Assembly (NCBI GenBank): GCA_937906455.1
Contig: CALCYT010000033.1
Location: forward strand, 1 to 64,000
DNA length: 64,000 nt
Source: an uncultured Bacteroidales bacterium
GTDB lineage: Bacteria; Bacteroidota; Bacteroidia; Bacteroidales; F082
Direction: 5' to 3'
Part shown: in pieces, positions 34,001 to 42,276 of the stretch
Layout of the letters: every line of letters begins with the position of its first letter
Numbering within the stretch: the stretch's first letter is position 1
Made by a program: the position numbers and the translations under genes
Notes under the pieces: generated by a model
Databases searched by the model: none
Seen by the model: the letters and a program-made list of their open reading frames with translations, nothing else
What the model was told of the DNA's origin: nothing

Positions 34001-35623
34001 ATGACAGAAAAAATTCAGACTTTACGCGACAGCGCGGCCATGAGATGGACTGCGTTGTTGCTGTTGGCGCTCGCGATGTTCTGCGCCTACATCTTCATGG
34101 ACATCCTGTCCCCTATCAAAGACCTGATGGAAAGCACACGCGGATGGGATTCCAAAGCCTTCGGCACTATGGAAGGTGCCGAGACGTTCCTTAACGTCTT
34201 CGTGTTCTTCCTCATCTTCGCTGGTATCATCCTCGACAAGATGGGAGTACGTTTCACCGCCGTCCTTTCAGGTGCCGTGATGCTCGTCGGCGGCCTGATA
34301 AAGTATTTCGCCATCAGCGAGAGCTTCATCGGTAGCGGACTCGAGAGATGGTTCACCGACAACCTCAACTACATCCCGTTGTTCGATGAGTTAGGCGTCT
34401 CGCCTTTCTACCGTGGCATGCCTGCCTCGGCTAAGTTAGCCGCCATAGGCTTCATGATTTTCGGCTGCGGTGCCGAGATGGCAGGCATCACCGTGAGCCG
34501 CGGCATTGTGAAATGGTTCAAAGGCCGTGAGACGGCATTGGCGATGGGCTCTGAGATGGCTCTCGCACGTCTCGGCGTCGCCACATGTATGATTTTCTCA
34601 CCTTATTTCGCTAAACTCGGCGGAACAATCAACGTGAGCCGCTCGGTGGCATTCGGCGTGGTGCTGCTCTGCATAGCCCTCATCATGTTTGTGGTGTATT
34701 TCTTCATGGATAAGAAACTCGACGCACAGACCGGCGAGGCAGAAGAGAAAGACGACCCGTTCAAGGTCAGCGACATCGGCAAGATTTTGTCAAGCCTCGG
34801 ATTCTGGCTCGTGGCATTGCTTTGTGTGCTTTACTACTCAGCGATATTCCCCTTCCAGAAATACGCCGTCAACATGCTGCAGTGCAACCTCACCCTCGTG
34901 GAGGCCGACCCCGCCACATTCTGGGGTGGCAGCTCCGTGACCATAGTGCAGTACATAGTGATGCTGCTCGTCGCCATCTGCTCTTTCGCCAGCAACTTCA
35001 TCAAGACGAACAAGCCTCTCAAATACAGTTTGATGGGTCTCGCCGTGGTGGCTCTCATAGTTTACTGCTACATGGGTTATATGCGTGGCACCGCTGAGAC
35101 GATCTTCGCTGTGTTCCCGCTCCTCGCCGTGGCCATCACACCAATCCTCGGCAACTACGTGGATCACAAGGGCAAGGCTGCCTCTATGCTCATGATTGGC
35201 TCGCTGCTGCTCATCATCTGCCATCTCACCTTCGCCTTCATACTGCCGATGTTCAAAGGCAACGCGGCAGGTGGCGCCATCGTGGCTTACGTCACCATCC
35301 TCGTGCTCGGAGCCTCGTTCTCACTGGTGCCGGCGGCATTGTGGCCAAGCGTCCCGAAACTCGTCGATGAGAAAATCATAGGCTCAGCCTACGCGCTCAT
35401 CTTCTGGATTCAGAACATCGGACTGTGGCTGTTCCCGATACTCATCGGCAATGTGTTGACAAGCACCAACAAGGGTGTTGACGACCCGTTGAAACTCAAC
35501 TACACCTGGGCATTGGTGATGCTCGCCTGCCTCGGCGTGGCCGCATTGCTTATAGGAATTTACCTCAAGGCAGTGGATAAGAAGAAACACCTCGGCCTTG
35601 AAGAACCGAATATTAAAGATTAG
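34001..35623 (+). CDS. MFS transporter
   Basis: 540-residue inner-membrane protein with at least 12 hydrophobic helices (for example WTALLLLALAMFCAYIFMDIL, FVFFLIFAGIILDKMGV, AAIGFMIFGCGAEMAGI). The helix 2-3 loop ILDKMGVRFT resembles the MFS motif D-x-x-G-x-R, and WFKGRETALAMGSEMALAR after helix 4 resembles the nitrate/oxalate-type MFS group. A cytoplasmic loop of about 30 charged residues lies in the middle. Substrate not predictable. No clear promoter in the short gap before it. Confidence 0.88.
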   Translation: MTEKIQTLRDSAAMRWTALLLLALAMFCAYIFMDILSPIKDLMESTRGWDSKAFGTMEGAETFLNVFVFFLIFAGIILDKMGVRFTAVLSGAVMLVGGLIKYFAISESFIGSGLERWFTDNLNYIPLFDELGVSPFYRGMPASAKLAAIGFMIFGCGAEMAGITVSRGIVKWFKGRETALAMGSEMALARLGVATCMIFSPYFAKLGGTINVSRSVAFGVVLLCIALIMFVVYFFMDKKLDAQTGEAEEKDDPFKVSDIGKILSSLGFWLVALLCVLYYSAIFPFQKYAVNMLQCNLTLVEADPATFWGGSSVTIVQYIVMLLVAICSFASNFIKTNKPLKYSLMGLAVVALIVYCYMGYMRGTAETIFAVFPLLAVAITPILGNYVDHKGKAASMLMIGSLLLIICHLTFAFILPMFKGNAAGGAIVAYVTILVLGASFSLVPAALWPSVPKLVDEKIIGSAYALIFWIQNIGLWLFPILIGNVLTSTNKGVDDPLKLNYTWALVMLACLGVAALLIGIYLKAVDKKKHLGLEEPNIKD

Positions 35624-35708
35624 CCATTAGCTATCAGCTGTCAGCCATTAGCTATTAGAGTTAACGATTTTCGCAAGACTCTAACGGCTAATGGCTAATG
35701 GTTAATGG
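35624..35708. repeat. imperfect inverted repeat of agccattagcta units
   Basis: Copies of agccattagct on the left and ggctaatggct on the right of a short spacer (aacgattttcgcaag), directly after the MFS transporter stop. It can fold as a hairpin and may act as a terminator. Confidence 0.65.
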
Positions 35709-35727
35709 CTATTATTTTCCTTTACTT

Positions 35728-37596
35728 ATGAAAAAGCTGCACCTTATCATCATTGCTTTGACAGTAACATTTTCTGTTAAGGCTCAATGGGTTGACAACC
35801 CTGCATCCAACACCTTTCTCGCAAATTGCTCCAGCGATGCGTCGGAGATACGTGTGGCTGCATCGTCTGATGGAGGCGTGTTCGTCCAATGGGCGAGCAT
35901 GTCGTCAAACGGATGGTCACCGAAGCTGCAATATGTCGATGTTTCCGGTGTGCCACAGTGGGGCGATGAAGGCATCGCCGTCACCACGCCTAACCTCGCC
36001 ACATGGTCGCCGGGGTATGCCATGGCTGTCACTTCTGACAACGCCGTAATAAGCATGTTCCGCACCGCCGACGCCCATCATTGGGTGGTGAAAATATGCG
36101 AGGACGGTAGCACTCCGTGGGGCACCGACGGCATTATGCTCTTCAACGGCGCCGGCGGTGGACGCTCCGAGCTGCTCGCTGGCGACGACGGCGGATTCTG
36201 GGCACTCGGCACCGACATGGATGACTCCTTCTTGCAATATGTCAACGCCGACGGCTCATTGAGGACTATGGCGACAATCAACGACCCGGAGAAAAAATGC
36301 TCCAACGGGAAACTCATCACCGCCGACAACGGCGTCTTCGTGGTGTATTCCAAACACACTCTGCAAGGATACAGCTATTACAACAAGGAGATATATGTCG
36401 CGGGATACAATAAAGACGGAGAACAAATATACCCCGAGACACTGCTGTTGGGATTACAGACCATAGGCGTCAGCTATATCCATCACGCCATCTCCGATGG
36501 CATTGGCGGCGGCTATGTGTTCCAATGGCATAATGCCATCGGCGGCGTGTATAACACATACATCACACATTTCGACAATAACGGCACACCGACAATCTCC
36601 GAGCCTAACGGCATCACTGTGCATTCAACCGACTACGAAAGCTTCTATATCAATGCATATCCGTCCATCGATCCGGTGACCCATGACTTGCTGCTGGTAT
36701 ATCGGCAAACTGATGCCGCCTCGCAATCACAATACAAAATCTTTATCAACCGCATCACCTCGTCGGGCGAGAAGCCGTGGGGCGACGGCATACTCGTGCT
36801 TGACAACGGCACTAACCAATGCCTAGGAATGCGCATCGACGCGTTTAATTATCTCGATGGCTTCTCGGTCATTTACCATAAAGCCGTTCCTGGTGTTTAT
36901 GGCCAGACAATAGAGGCACACGGTTTCGACAGTGATGGCAACATGCAATGGAATACCACGTTATGTGACAACACATATCCCAAAAACATAGGCGAAAACA
37001 CCTCCGGATTCAACAACGCACAGAACGTCGTGGTATGGGTCAACGCAGAAGACGGAGGTCTTTACGGCCAAAATCTCGGCGAATATGGCGACATGGGTGA
37101 CATCACCATACCTGTGCCATGCTGCCATGAACCGGAAGATTTTGAAGGTGCTTATATCTACAATTATGAGACATCTTCGTACGGCGTAATGCTCACATGG
37201 ACATCCCCCGCATATAGTATCTTGAACTATAATCTTTATCGTCAGAACCTCGACGATGCGACGACAGAAATCATAGAAGTCAATGCCACCGCCACATCTT
37301 ATTTTGAGGAGCTGCCGGCCGGCACATATAAATACCGGCTCACTGCACAATATCCTGATTTCGAGTCCGACTTCGCACTTACCCCCGATGGTACCGATTA
37401 TCTGATAATCGAAGTCCCCGACTCATCATCCGTGCCGGAAATAGAATTCAACGAAATCATCGAAATCATTAATATTTACAATATTAACGGACAGGTTCTC
37501 AATACAAATGATTTAAATGAATTGAGCCAAGGAGTTTATATTATTAAAGGTGTGACGAAATCAGGTAGGACGAATATAGTTAAAATCAGCAAGTAA
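35728..37596 (+). CDS. secreted protein with T9SS-type C-terminal sorting domain (paralogue 1)
   Basis: 622 residues. The ATG at 35728 opens the signal peptide (MKKLHLIIIALTVTFSVKAQ); an in-frame ATG 30 bases upstream has no signal. The body (about 25-460) is built of WD-like beta segments (SNGWSPKLQYV, TPWGTDGIMLFNGAGG, LLAGDDGGFWALG) suggesting a beta-propeller. A fibronectin-III-like part (about 475-580) precedes a short sorting domain (IINIYNINGQVL ... GVYIIKGVTKSG ... VKISK). Function unknown; surface-located by inference. It is 26 bases upstream of a paralogue, with which it shares an almost identical 74-base stretch at the signal peptide. Confidence 0.75.
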   Translation: MKKLHLIIIALTVTFSVKAQWVDNPASNTFLANCSSDASEIRVAASSDGGVFVQWASMSSNGWSPKLQYVDVSGVPQWGDEGIAVTTPNLATWSPGYAMAVTSDNAVISMFRTADAHHWVVKICEDGSTPWGTDGIMLFNGAGGGRSELLAGDDGGFWALGTDMDDSFLQYVNADGSLRTMATINDPEKKCSNGKLITADNGVFVVYSKHTLQGYSYYNKEIYVAGYNKDGEQIYPETLLLGLQTIGVSYIHHAISDGIGGGYVFQWHNAIGGVYNTYITHFDNNGTPTISEPNGITVHSTDYESFYINAYPSIDPVTHDLLLVYRQTDAASQSQYKIFINRITSSGEKPWGDGILVLDNGTNQCLGMRIDAFNYLDGFSVIYHKAVPGVYGQTIEAHGFDSDGNMQWNTTLCDNTYPKNIGENTSGFNNAQNVVVWVNAEDGGLYGQNLGEYGDMGDITIPVPCCHEPEDFEGAYIYNYETSSYGVMLTWTSPAYSILNYNLYRQNLDDATTEIIEVNATATSYFEELPAGTYKYRLTAQYPDFESDFALTPDGTDYLIIEVPDSSSVPEIEFNEIIEIINIYNINGQVLNTNDLNELSQGVYIIKGVTKSGRTNIVKISK

Positions 37597-37628
37597 AAGT
37601 TAAAAGATATCAATTTAATTCAATGAAT

Positions 37629-39497
37629 ATGAAAAAGATAATAGTTCTCCTGATTGCTTTGACAGTAACATTTTCTGTTAAGGCTCAATGGGTTGACAAC
37701 CCCGCATCCAACACCTTTCTCGCAAACACATCAGCCGATGCCGGTGAGATTTACCTCTCTACTAATCCGGGAAATGGTGACACTTACGTTCAATGGAATC
37801 AGTATTACGCCAACGGATGGTCGCCTTCGTTGCAACGTCTCAACTTCGTCGGCGAGCCACAATGGGGTCCCGACGGCATTCATCCGAGCTATCACACTCT
37901 GTCGAGCTGGTCGCAAGGTGTGGCGATGACGGCGACGACCGACAACGCCGTGGTGACCTGCTTCTCCACAGATGCCGGTCAATCGGTGGCAATAAAAATC
38001 AACGCTGACGGCACCTATGCCTGGGGTGAACAAGGTGTCACGCTCTTCAACGGCGCTGGCGGCTCACGCACAGAAATAATAGCCGGCGACGACGGCGGCG
38101 TCTGGACGTTAGGCTCCGACTACACCAACCTATATCTGCAATATGTCAACGCTGATGGCACCACCAACCCTATCGTCACAATATCCGACAACGGCGGACA
38201 GAGCTGCATGTTCGGTCAAATGACACTGAGCAACGACAACCGTGTGTTTGTGACATACGAGAAACTCGGCAGCGGATACTATACCAACAAACAAATATTC
38301 GTGGCGGGATATAACACCGACGGCTCTGCGTTCAGTCAAGAGACATTGCTTATGTCAACACAGACATTCCAGTCAACATATATCCATTCAGCATTGTCCG
38401 ACGGCATGGGCGGAGGCTACGTCTATATCTGGCATCCGGGCATCGGGAGCGCGTTCAACATTTACGTGTTCCATTTCAACCAGAATGGCGCAACAACCAT
38501 CATGGACACCAACGGCACTGCGGTGCATTCCTCCGACCCGAGCAATTTCTATCTTAATGCCTACGCCACCGTTGACCCCGACAGCCATGACATCATCTTA
38601 GCTTATAACCAGACAGACGCCTCGACACAGTCGTCATACAAGATTTACATCAACCGTATCACCTACTTAGGCGAGAGAGTATGGGACGACGGCATCCTCG
38701 TCCTCAACAACGGCAACATCGCTTGCGGCGGACTGCGCATCGACGCTTTCGAATATGGCGGAGGCTTCTCTTTGATATATCATAAAGGTACAGCGTCAGG
38801 CTGGACATCATCTACCGTTGAGGCTCAAGGCTTTGACATCGACGGAAACACTATATGGAACACCCAGATGTGCTCCGGCACATACGGCAAGACCGGCGAC
38901 GACAACAGCACCGGATTCCATGGAGGACAAAACATCGTGGCTTGGGTCAACAACAGCACCGGCGGTCTCTACGGACAAAACATAGGTCAAAACGGCGAGA
39001 TGGGCGAAATAACGCCTCCCACGCCTCCGACACCATGCTATGCTCCGGCCGACTTTGAAGGCGAGGCGGCATACAACGCCAACTTAGACGTGAGTTATGT
39101 GGTGTATTCATGGACCGCTCCCGAGATACTGCCTCTCCACTATAACCTCTACTGCGATGAAGCCAAAGACATCATCCAGATAGACGGCAACTTCACCTCA
39201 TATTACCAAGAATTTGAACCGGGTGATTATATCTTCCGCCTCACCGCCGTTTATGAAGACTGCGAGTCAGACTATGCGCTGACACCCGGCGGCGACGATT
39301 ATCTGCTTATCGAAATCATTGACCATCAATCAGTTCCAGAGAACACCTACGAAGAAATCGTCACCATAACCGAGATTTACAACATAAAAGGACAGGTGAT
39401 AAAAGCCCACGACATCCAAGAGTTAAGCCAAGGCCTGTATATTGTGAAAGGCATGACAAGTTCAGGCAAGACCGTCATCAGGAAAATCGTGAGATAA
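37629..39497 (+). CDS. secreted protein with T9SS-type C-terminal sorting domain (paralogue 2)
   Basis: 622 residues from the ATG at 37629 (a second ATG lies two codons upstream). Signal peptide MKKIIVLLIALTVTFSVKAQ, then a mature part aligning along its whole length with the preceding gene (QWVDNPASNTFLAN, NGWSPSLQRL, LFNGAGGSRTEIIAGDDGG), and a sorting domain ending VIRKIVR. Likely beta-propeller plus a fibronectin-like domain, exported by T9SS. The pair arose by tandem duplication. A bidirectional terminator hairpin follows 35 bases after the stop. Confidence 0.75.
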   Translation: MKKIIVLLIALTVTFSVKAQWVDNPASNTFLANTSADAGEIYLSTNPGNGDTYVQWNQYYANGWSPSLQRLNFVGEPQWGPDGIHPSYHTLSSWSQGVAMTATTDNAVVTCFSTDAGQSVAIKINADGTYAWGEQGVTLFNGAGGSRTEIIAGDDGGVWTLGSDYTNLYLQYVNADGTTNPIVTISDNGGQSCMFGQMTLSNDNRVFVTYEKLGSGYYTNKQIFVAGYNTDGSAFSQETLLMSTQTFQSTYIHSALSDGMGGGYVYIWHPGIGSAFNIYVFHFNQNGATTIMDTNGTAVHSSDPSNFYLNAYATVDPDSHDIILAYNQTDASTQSSYKIYINRITYLGERVWDDGILVLNNGNIACGGLRIDAFEYGGGFSLIYHKGTASGWTSSTVEAQGFDIDGNTIWNTQMCSGTYGKTGDDNSTGFHGGQNIVAWVNNSTGGLYGQNIGQNGEMGEITPPTPPTPCYAPADFEGEAAYNANLDVSYVVYSWTAPEILPLHYNLYCDEAKDIIQIDGNFTSYYQEFEPGDYIFRLTAVYEDCESDYALTPGGDDYLLIEIIDHQSVPENTYEEIVTITEIYNIKGQVIKAHDIQELSQGLYIVKGMTSSGKTVIRKIVR

Positions 39498-39532
39498 CCT
39501 CTTGAAAATCATGTAAATCACACATAAAAAAA

Positions 39533-39553
39533 GACCTGTCATCATGACGGGTC
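39533..39553. terminator. bidirectional rho-independent terminator
   Basis: 9-bp stem (GACCTGTCA with TGACGGGTC, one G-T pair) and a 3-base loop, flanked by A6 on the left and T6 on the right, so it serves the paralogue pair on the plus strand and the tRNA genes on the minus strand. Confidence 0.85.
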
Positions 39554-39560
39554 TTTTTTG

Positions 39561-39635
39561 TGGAAACTGCTGGGTTCGAACCAGCGACCTCCTGCTTGTA
39601 AGGCAGGCGCTCTGAACCAACTGAGCTAAGCTTCC
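39561..39635 (-). tRNA. tRNA-Val (anticodon TAC)
   Basis: 75-base cloverleaf: acceptor GGAAGCT with AGTTTCC (one G-T pair), D-arm GCTC...GAGC, anticodon stem CCTGC/GCAGG with loop CTTACAA, and T-arm CTGGTTCGAACCCAG. CCA is not encoded. Transcribed after tRNA-Gly as a two-gene unit. Confidence 0.93.
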
Positions 39636-39644
39636 TAAACGTTG

Positions 39645-39717
39645 AGCGGATTACGGGGCTCGAACCCGCGACCTGAAGCTTGGGAAGCTTCCGCTCTGCC
39701 AGCTGAGCTAAATCCGC
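39645..39717 (-). tRNA. tRNA-Gly (anticodon CCC)
   Basis: 73-base cloverleaf: acceptor GCGGATT with AATCCGC, D-arm GCTC...GAGC, anticodon stem GAAGC/GCTTC with loop TTCCCAA, and T-arm CGGGTTCGAGCCCCG. Discriminator T, as usual for tRNA-Gly. Nine bases upstream of tRNA-Val. Confidence 0.93.
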
Positions 39718-39736
39718 AATGCCGTTTTTCAGCTTG

Positions 39737-39744
39737 CAAAAATA
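39737..39744 (-). promoter_or_regulatory. -7 box (TATTTTTG) for the tRNA-Gly/tRNA-Val unit
   Basis: TTG at 39764-39766 (minus strand), a 19-base spacer, then TATTTTTG, about 20 bases before the tRNA-Gly 5' end. Good spacing for the primary sigma factor of Bacteroidota. Confidence 0.75.
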
Positions 39745-39786
39745 CAAAAAAATTCCCTCCACACAACATTTTTATAAAAAATTCTT

Positions 39787-39898
39787 TCAACTTCTAAACT
39801 TTTAAACTTTTAAACTTTTAAACTTCTAAACTTTTAAACTTCTAAACTTCTAAACTTTTAAACTTTTAAACTATTAAACTTTTAAACTATTAAACTAT
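39787..39898. repeat. 8-base tandem array (cttttaaa and variants)
   Basis: About 13 copies of cttttaaa, cttctaaa or ctattaaa between the tRNA promoter and the LOG-family gene. Low-complexity, no coding potential; it occupies the region just upstream of the promoter at 39904-39911. Confidence 0.85.
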
Positions 39899-39903
39899 TT
39901 TCG

Positions 39904-39911
39904 TATATTTG
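39904..39911 (+). promoter_or_regulatory. -7 box (TATATTTG) for the LOG-family gene
   Basis: TAnnTTTG match followed by C, 20 bases upstream of the ATG at 39932. Confidence 0.65.
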
Positions 39912-39931
39912 CAAAAATAAATTTTATCATC

Positions 39932-40636
39932 ATGAATCTTGTGGACAAACTAAAAAAGGCTATCGACGACAGAAAATGGAGCAACGTCAAAGCTCACGAC
40001 TCCTGGTCGGTGTTTAAGATAATGTCAGAATTTGTTAATGGTTACGAGACACTCTCTCGCATCGGACCTTGCGTCGCCATCTTCGGGTCAGCGCGCATCA
40101 AGGAAGACAACCCTTATTACGCCAAAGCCGTGGAGACAGGCGCCAAACTCGTCGAGAAAGGCTTCGGCATCATCACAGGCGGCGGTCCCGGCATCATGGA
40201 GGCTGGCAACAAAGGCGCTCACGAGGCCGGCGGAAAGAGCGTCGGACTTAATATAGTGCTGCCTCACGAACAACACTCCAATCCTTACATCGACAGCGAC
40301 AAGTCAATAAACTTCGACTATTTCTACATCCGTAAGACGATGTTTACACGCTATTCACAAGGCTTCATCGCCTTTCCGGGCGGCTTCGGCACCCTCGACG
40401 AGCTGTCGGAAGCCCTCACACTGATGCAAACCAACAAAATAGCTAACTTCCCCATAGTGATGTTCGGCTCAGAGTTTTGGTCTCCTCTCGTAGATTGGTT
40501 TAGAGACACTCTTCTTGAAAACCAAATGATTAAAGAAGAGGACTTCGGCATCTTCCACGTGGTCGATGACGTTGACGAGGCGGTGCGCATCATCGATGAC
40601 TTCTATCAGCAATCCGAACTCAAACCTAACTTCTGA
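39932..40636 (+). CDS. LOG-family (TIGR00730) nucleoside 5'-monophosphate phosphoribohydrolase-like protein
   Basis: 234 residues, cytosolic Rossmann fold. Motifs: VAIFGSARIKEDNPYY, GFGIITGGGPGIMEAGNKGAHEAGG (nucleotide loop) and the catalytic PGGFGTLDELSEALTLMQ (PGGxGTxxE). Family members hydrolyse the glycosidic bond of nucleotides such as AMP, and some activate cytokinins; the true substrate in this organism is not known. Its stop overlaps the start of the response-regulator gene by one base, so the two are cotranslated. Confidence 0.9.
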   Translation: MNLVDKLKKAIDDRKWSNVKAHDSWSVFKIMSEFVNGYETLSRIGPCVAIFGSARIKEDNPYYAKAVETGAKLVEKGFGIITGGGPGIMEAGNKGAHEAGGKSVGLNIVLPHEQHSNPYIDSDKSINFDYFYIRKTMFTRYSQGFIAFPGGFGTLDELSEALTLMQTNKIANFPIVMFGSEFWSPLVDWFRDTLLENQMIKEEDFGIFHVVDDVDEAVRIIDDFYQQSELKPNF

Positions 40637-41784
40637 TGTCAAGAGTGCTTATCATCGACGACGAGCCTGCCATCCGCAGAGCGATGCACGGGATACTCGA
40701 AAACGAAGGCTATACCATCGCCGAGGCTGCGTCAGCAGTCGAGGCGATGCCCATGCTTAACAACGACTCCTTCGACGCTATATTCTGCGACATAAAAATG
40801 CCTCAGATGGATGGCATAGAGTTCCTGGAAAAAGCTAAAACAATAACCGACACTCCTGTCATCATAATATCCGGCCATGGTACTATCGACATCGCCGTCG
40901 ATGCAATAAAAAAAGGAGCTTACGACTTCATAGAGAAGCCTATGGACCTCAACCGCATGCTCATCACACTGCGTAACGCTCTCGATAAAAACCGGCTCAT
41001 CAACGAGACGAAAAACCTGCGTAATGTGGTGAGCCGGCAGTATGAGATGGTGGGTAAATCGCTGGCGATGAATGAGTTAAACGACATGATAGAACGTGTG
41101 GCACCTACCAACGCCCGTGTGCTCATACTCGGCGAAAACGGCACCGGCAAAGAACTCGTGGCACGACAGCTACACGAACTCAGCCCTCGAAAAAACAACG
41201 CCTTCATAGAGGTGAACTGCGCCGCCATACCATCTGAACTCATTGAAAGCCAGTTGTTTGGACACGAAAAAGGTGCCTTCACATCAGCTATAAAACAGAA
41301 AAAAGGCGACTTTGAACTCGCCGACGGCGGCACCCTCTTCCTCGACGAAATTGGCGACATGAGCCTCGCGGCACAAGCAAAAGTGCTGCGCGCACTGCAA
41401 GAAAACAAAATAACACGTGTGGGCGGCGAAGAAGAGATAAAAGTCGATGTGAGAGTGATAGCGGCGACAAACAAAAACCTGCATGATGAAATCGCTAAAG
41501 GCAGCTTCCGGGAAGACCTTTACCACCGTATCAGCATGATAATAATGCGAGTGCCGCCTCTGCGCGAACGCCTCGACGATATACCTTTATTAATTAATAG
41601 CTTCGTGGTGAAATCCGCCAATGAGATGGGTAAGCCTATCCCATTTTTCACCGACAAGGCCATCAATGAGCTGAAAAAACAACAGTGGACCGGCAACATC
41701 CGTGAACTGCAAAACGTGGTCGGACGCCTCGTAATACTCTGTGGCTCAACGATTTCTGACGAAGATGTAAAAAAATACGTCTGA
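40636..41784 (+). CDS. sigma-54 activator-like response regulator lacking a DNA-binding domain
   Basis: 382 residues. A receiver domain (1-120) has DDE (8-10), the phospho-acceptor Asp52 in FCDIKMPQMDG, and the conserved Lys101 in FIEKPMD. The AAA+ domain (about 138-365) has Walker A GENGTGK (166-172), GAFTSA (213-218) where the sigma-54 contact loop is normally GAFTGA, Walker B GGTLFLDEIGD (231-241), and the arginine-finger region FREDLYHRI. It ends at residue 382 right after the AAA+ lid (SDEDVKKYV), with no Fis-type helix-turn-helix. There is no histidine kinase nearby. It would need a partner for DNA targeting or act from solution. Confidence 0.85.
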   Translation: MSRVLIIDDEPAIRRAMHGILENEGYTIAEAASAVEAMPMLNNDSFDAIFCDIKMPQMDGIEFLEKAKTITDTPVIIISGHGTIDIAVDAIKKGAYDFIEKPMDLNRMLITLRNALDKNRLINETKNLRNVVSRQYEMVGKSLAMNELNDMIERVAPTNARVLILGENGTGKELVARQLHELSPRKNNAFIEVNCAAIPSELIESQLFGHEKGAFTSAIKQKKGDFELADGGTLFLDEIGDMSLAAQAKVLRALQENKITRVGGEEEIKVDVRVIAATNKNLHDEIAKGSFREDLYHRISMIIMRVPPLRERLDDIPLLINSFVVKSANEMGKPIPFFTDKAINELKKQQWTGNIRELQNVVGRLVILCGSTISDEDVKKYV

Positions 41785-41800
41785 TTTCAAAAATTTTTAC

Positions 41801-41808
41801 TACTTTTG
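41801..41808 (+). promoter_or_regulatory. -7 box (TACTTTTG) for the tmRNA gene
   Basis: TAnnTTTG match followed by C, 35 bases upstream of the mature tmRNA 5' end. Confidence 0.7.
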
Positions 41809-41843
41809 CACGATTTTTGTTGTAAAAATCAACATGACAACCC

Positions 41844-42242
41844 GGGGCTGACCGGTTTTGACAGCTTGTAGAAGGGTTATGTAAGCATACCGAGCCTCGC
41901 AGTGACGCTCGTAAATCTTGACTGCAAAAAATTAATTGGCGAAAATACTTACGCTCTCGCTGCTTGATCGAAGCACAGTAGATCTTAAGCTCAATCCTTT
42001 CACAAGGTGAGAGGACGAGACATCTCGCGGATGGAGCCTCCCGATTCCGGTCCGACAACGAGGTGCTCAGCAATTTCGGGATAGCGATGCGGATGCTCCG
42101 GCAACATCGTGAAAATCAAGGAGATAAGGTCGCGATTAGGATGTCTGCTTCCTTGCACGACTCGAAAAACAACAACAGAATAAGTATGTAGAAAGCATGA
42201 TTGTTCCTTGTTTGGACGAGGGTTCGACTCCCTCCAGCTCCA
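41844..42242 (+). ncRNA. ssrA: transfer-messenger RNA
   Basis: About 399 bases. The 5' GGGGCTG pairs with the 3' CAGCTCC to form the acceptor stem, discriminator A at 42242, T-arm with GGTTCGACTCCC; CCA is not encoded. The reading frame at 41938-41967 gives the tag GENTYALAA then a stop, which matches the G-E-[NT]-x-Y-A-L-A-A pattern of Bacteroidota tags. It rescues stalled ribosomes with SmpB and marks the product for proteolysis. It lies 59 bases after the response regulator and convergent to the secreted-protein operon. Confidence 0.95.
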
Positions 42243-42245
42243 CTC

Positions 42246-42276
42246 AGAAAGAATAGGGCAAGTCCTTATTTCTTTC
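42246..42276 (+). terminator. probable tmRNA terminator
   Basis: AGAAAGAATAGG pairs with CCTTATTTCTTTCT with one bulge, followed by a T-rich stretch. It covers the last codons and stop of the convergent hypothetical gene. Confidence 0.55.

Noticed and set aside
39561..39717. Integration hotspot for a genomic island at the tRNA genes
   Set aside because: No integrase, no direct repeat of the tRNA 3' end and no foreign-looking cargo beside the pair.
39787..39898. CRISPR array
   Set aside because: The units are 8 bases long with no spacers; no cas gene is present.
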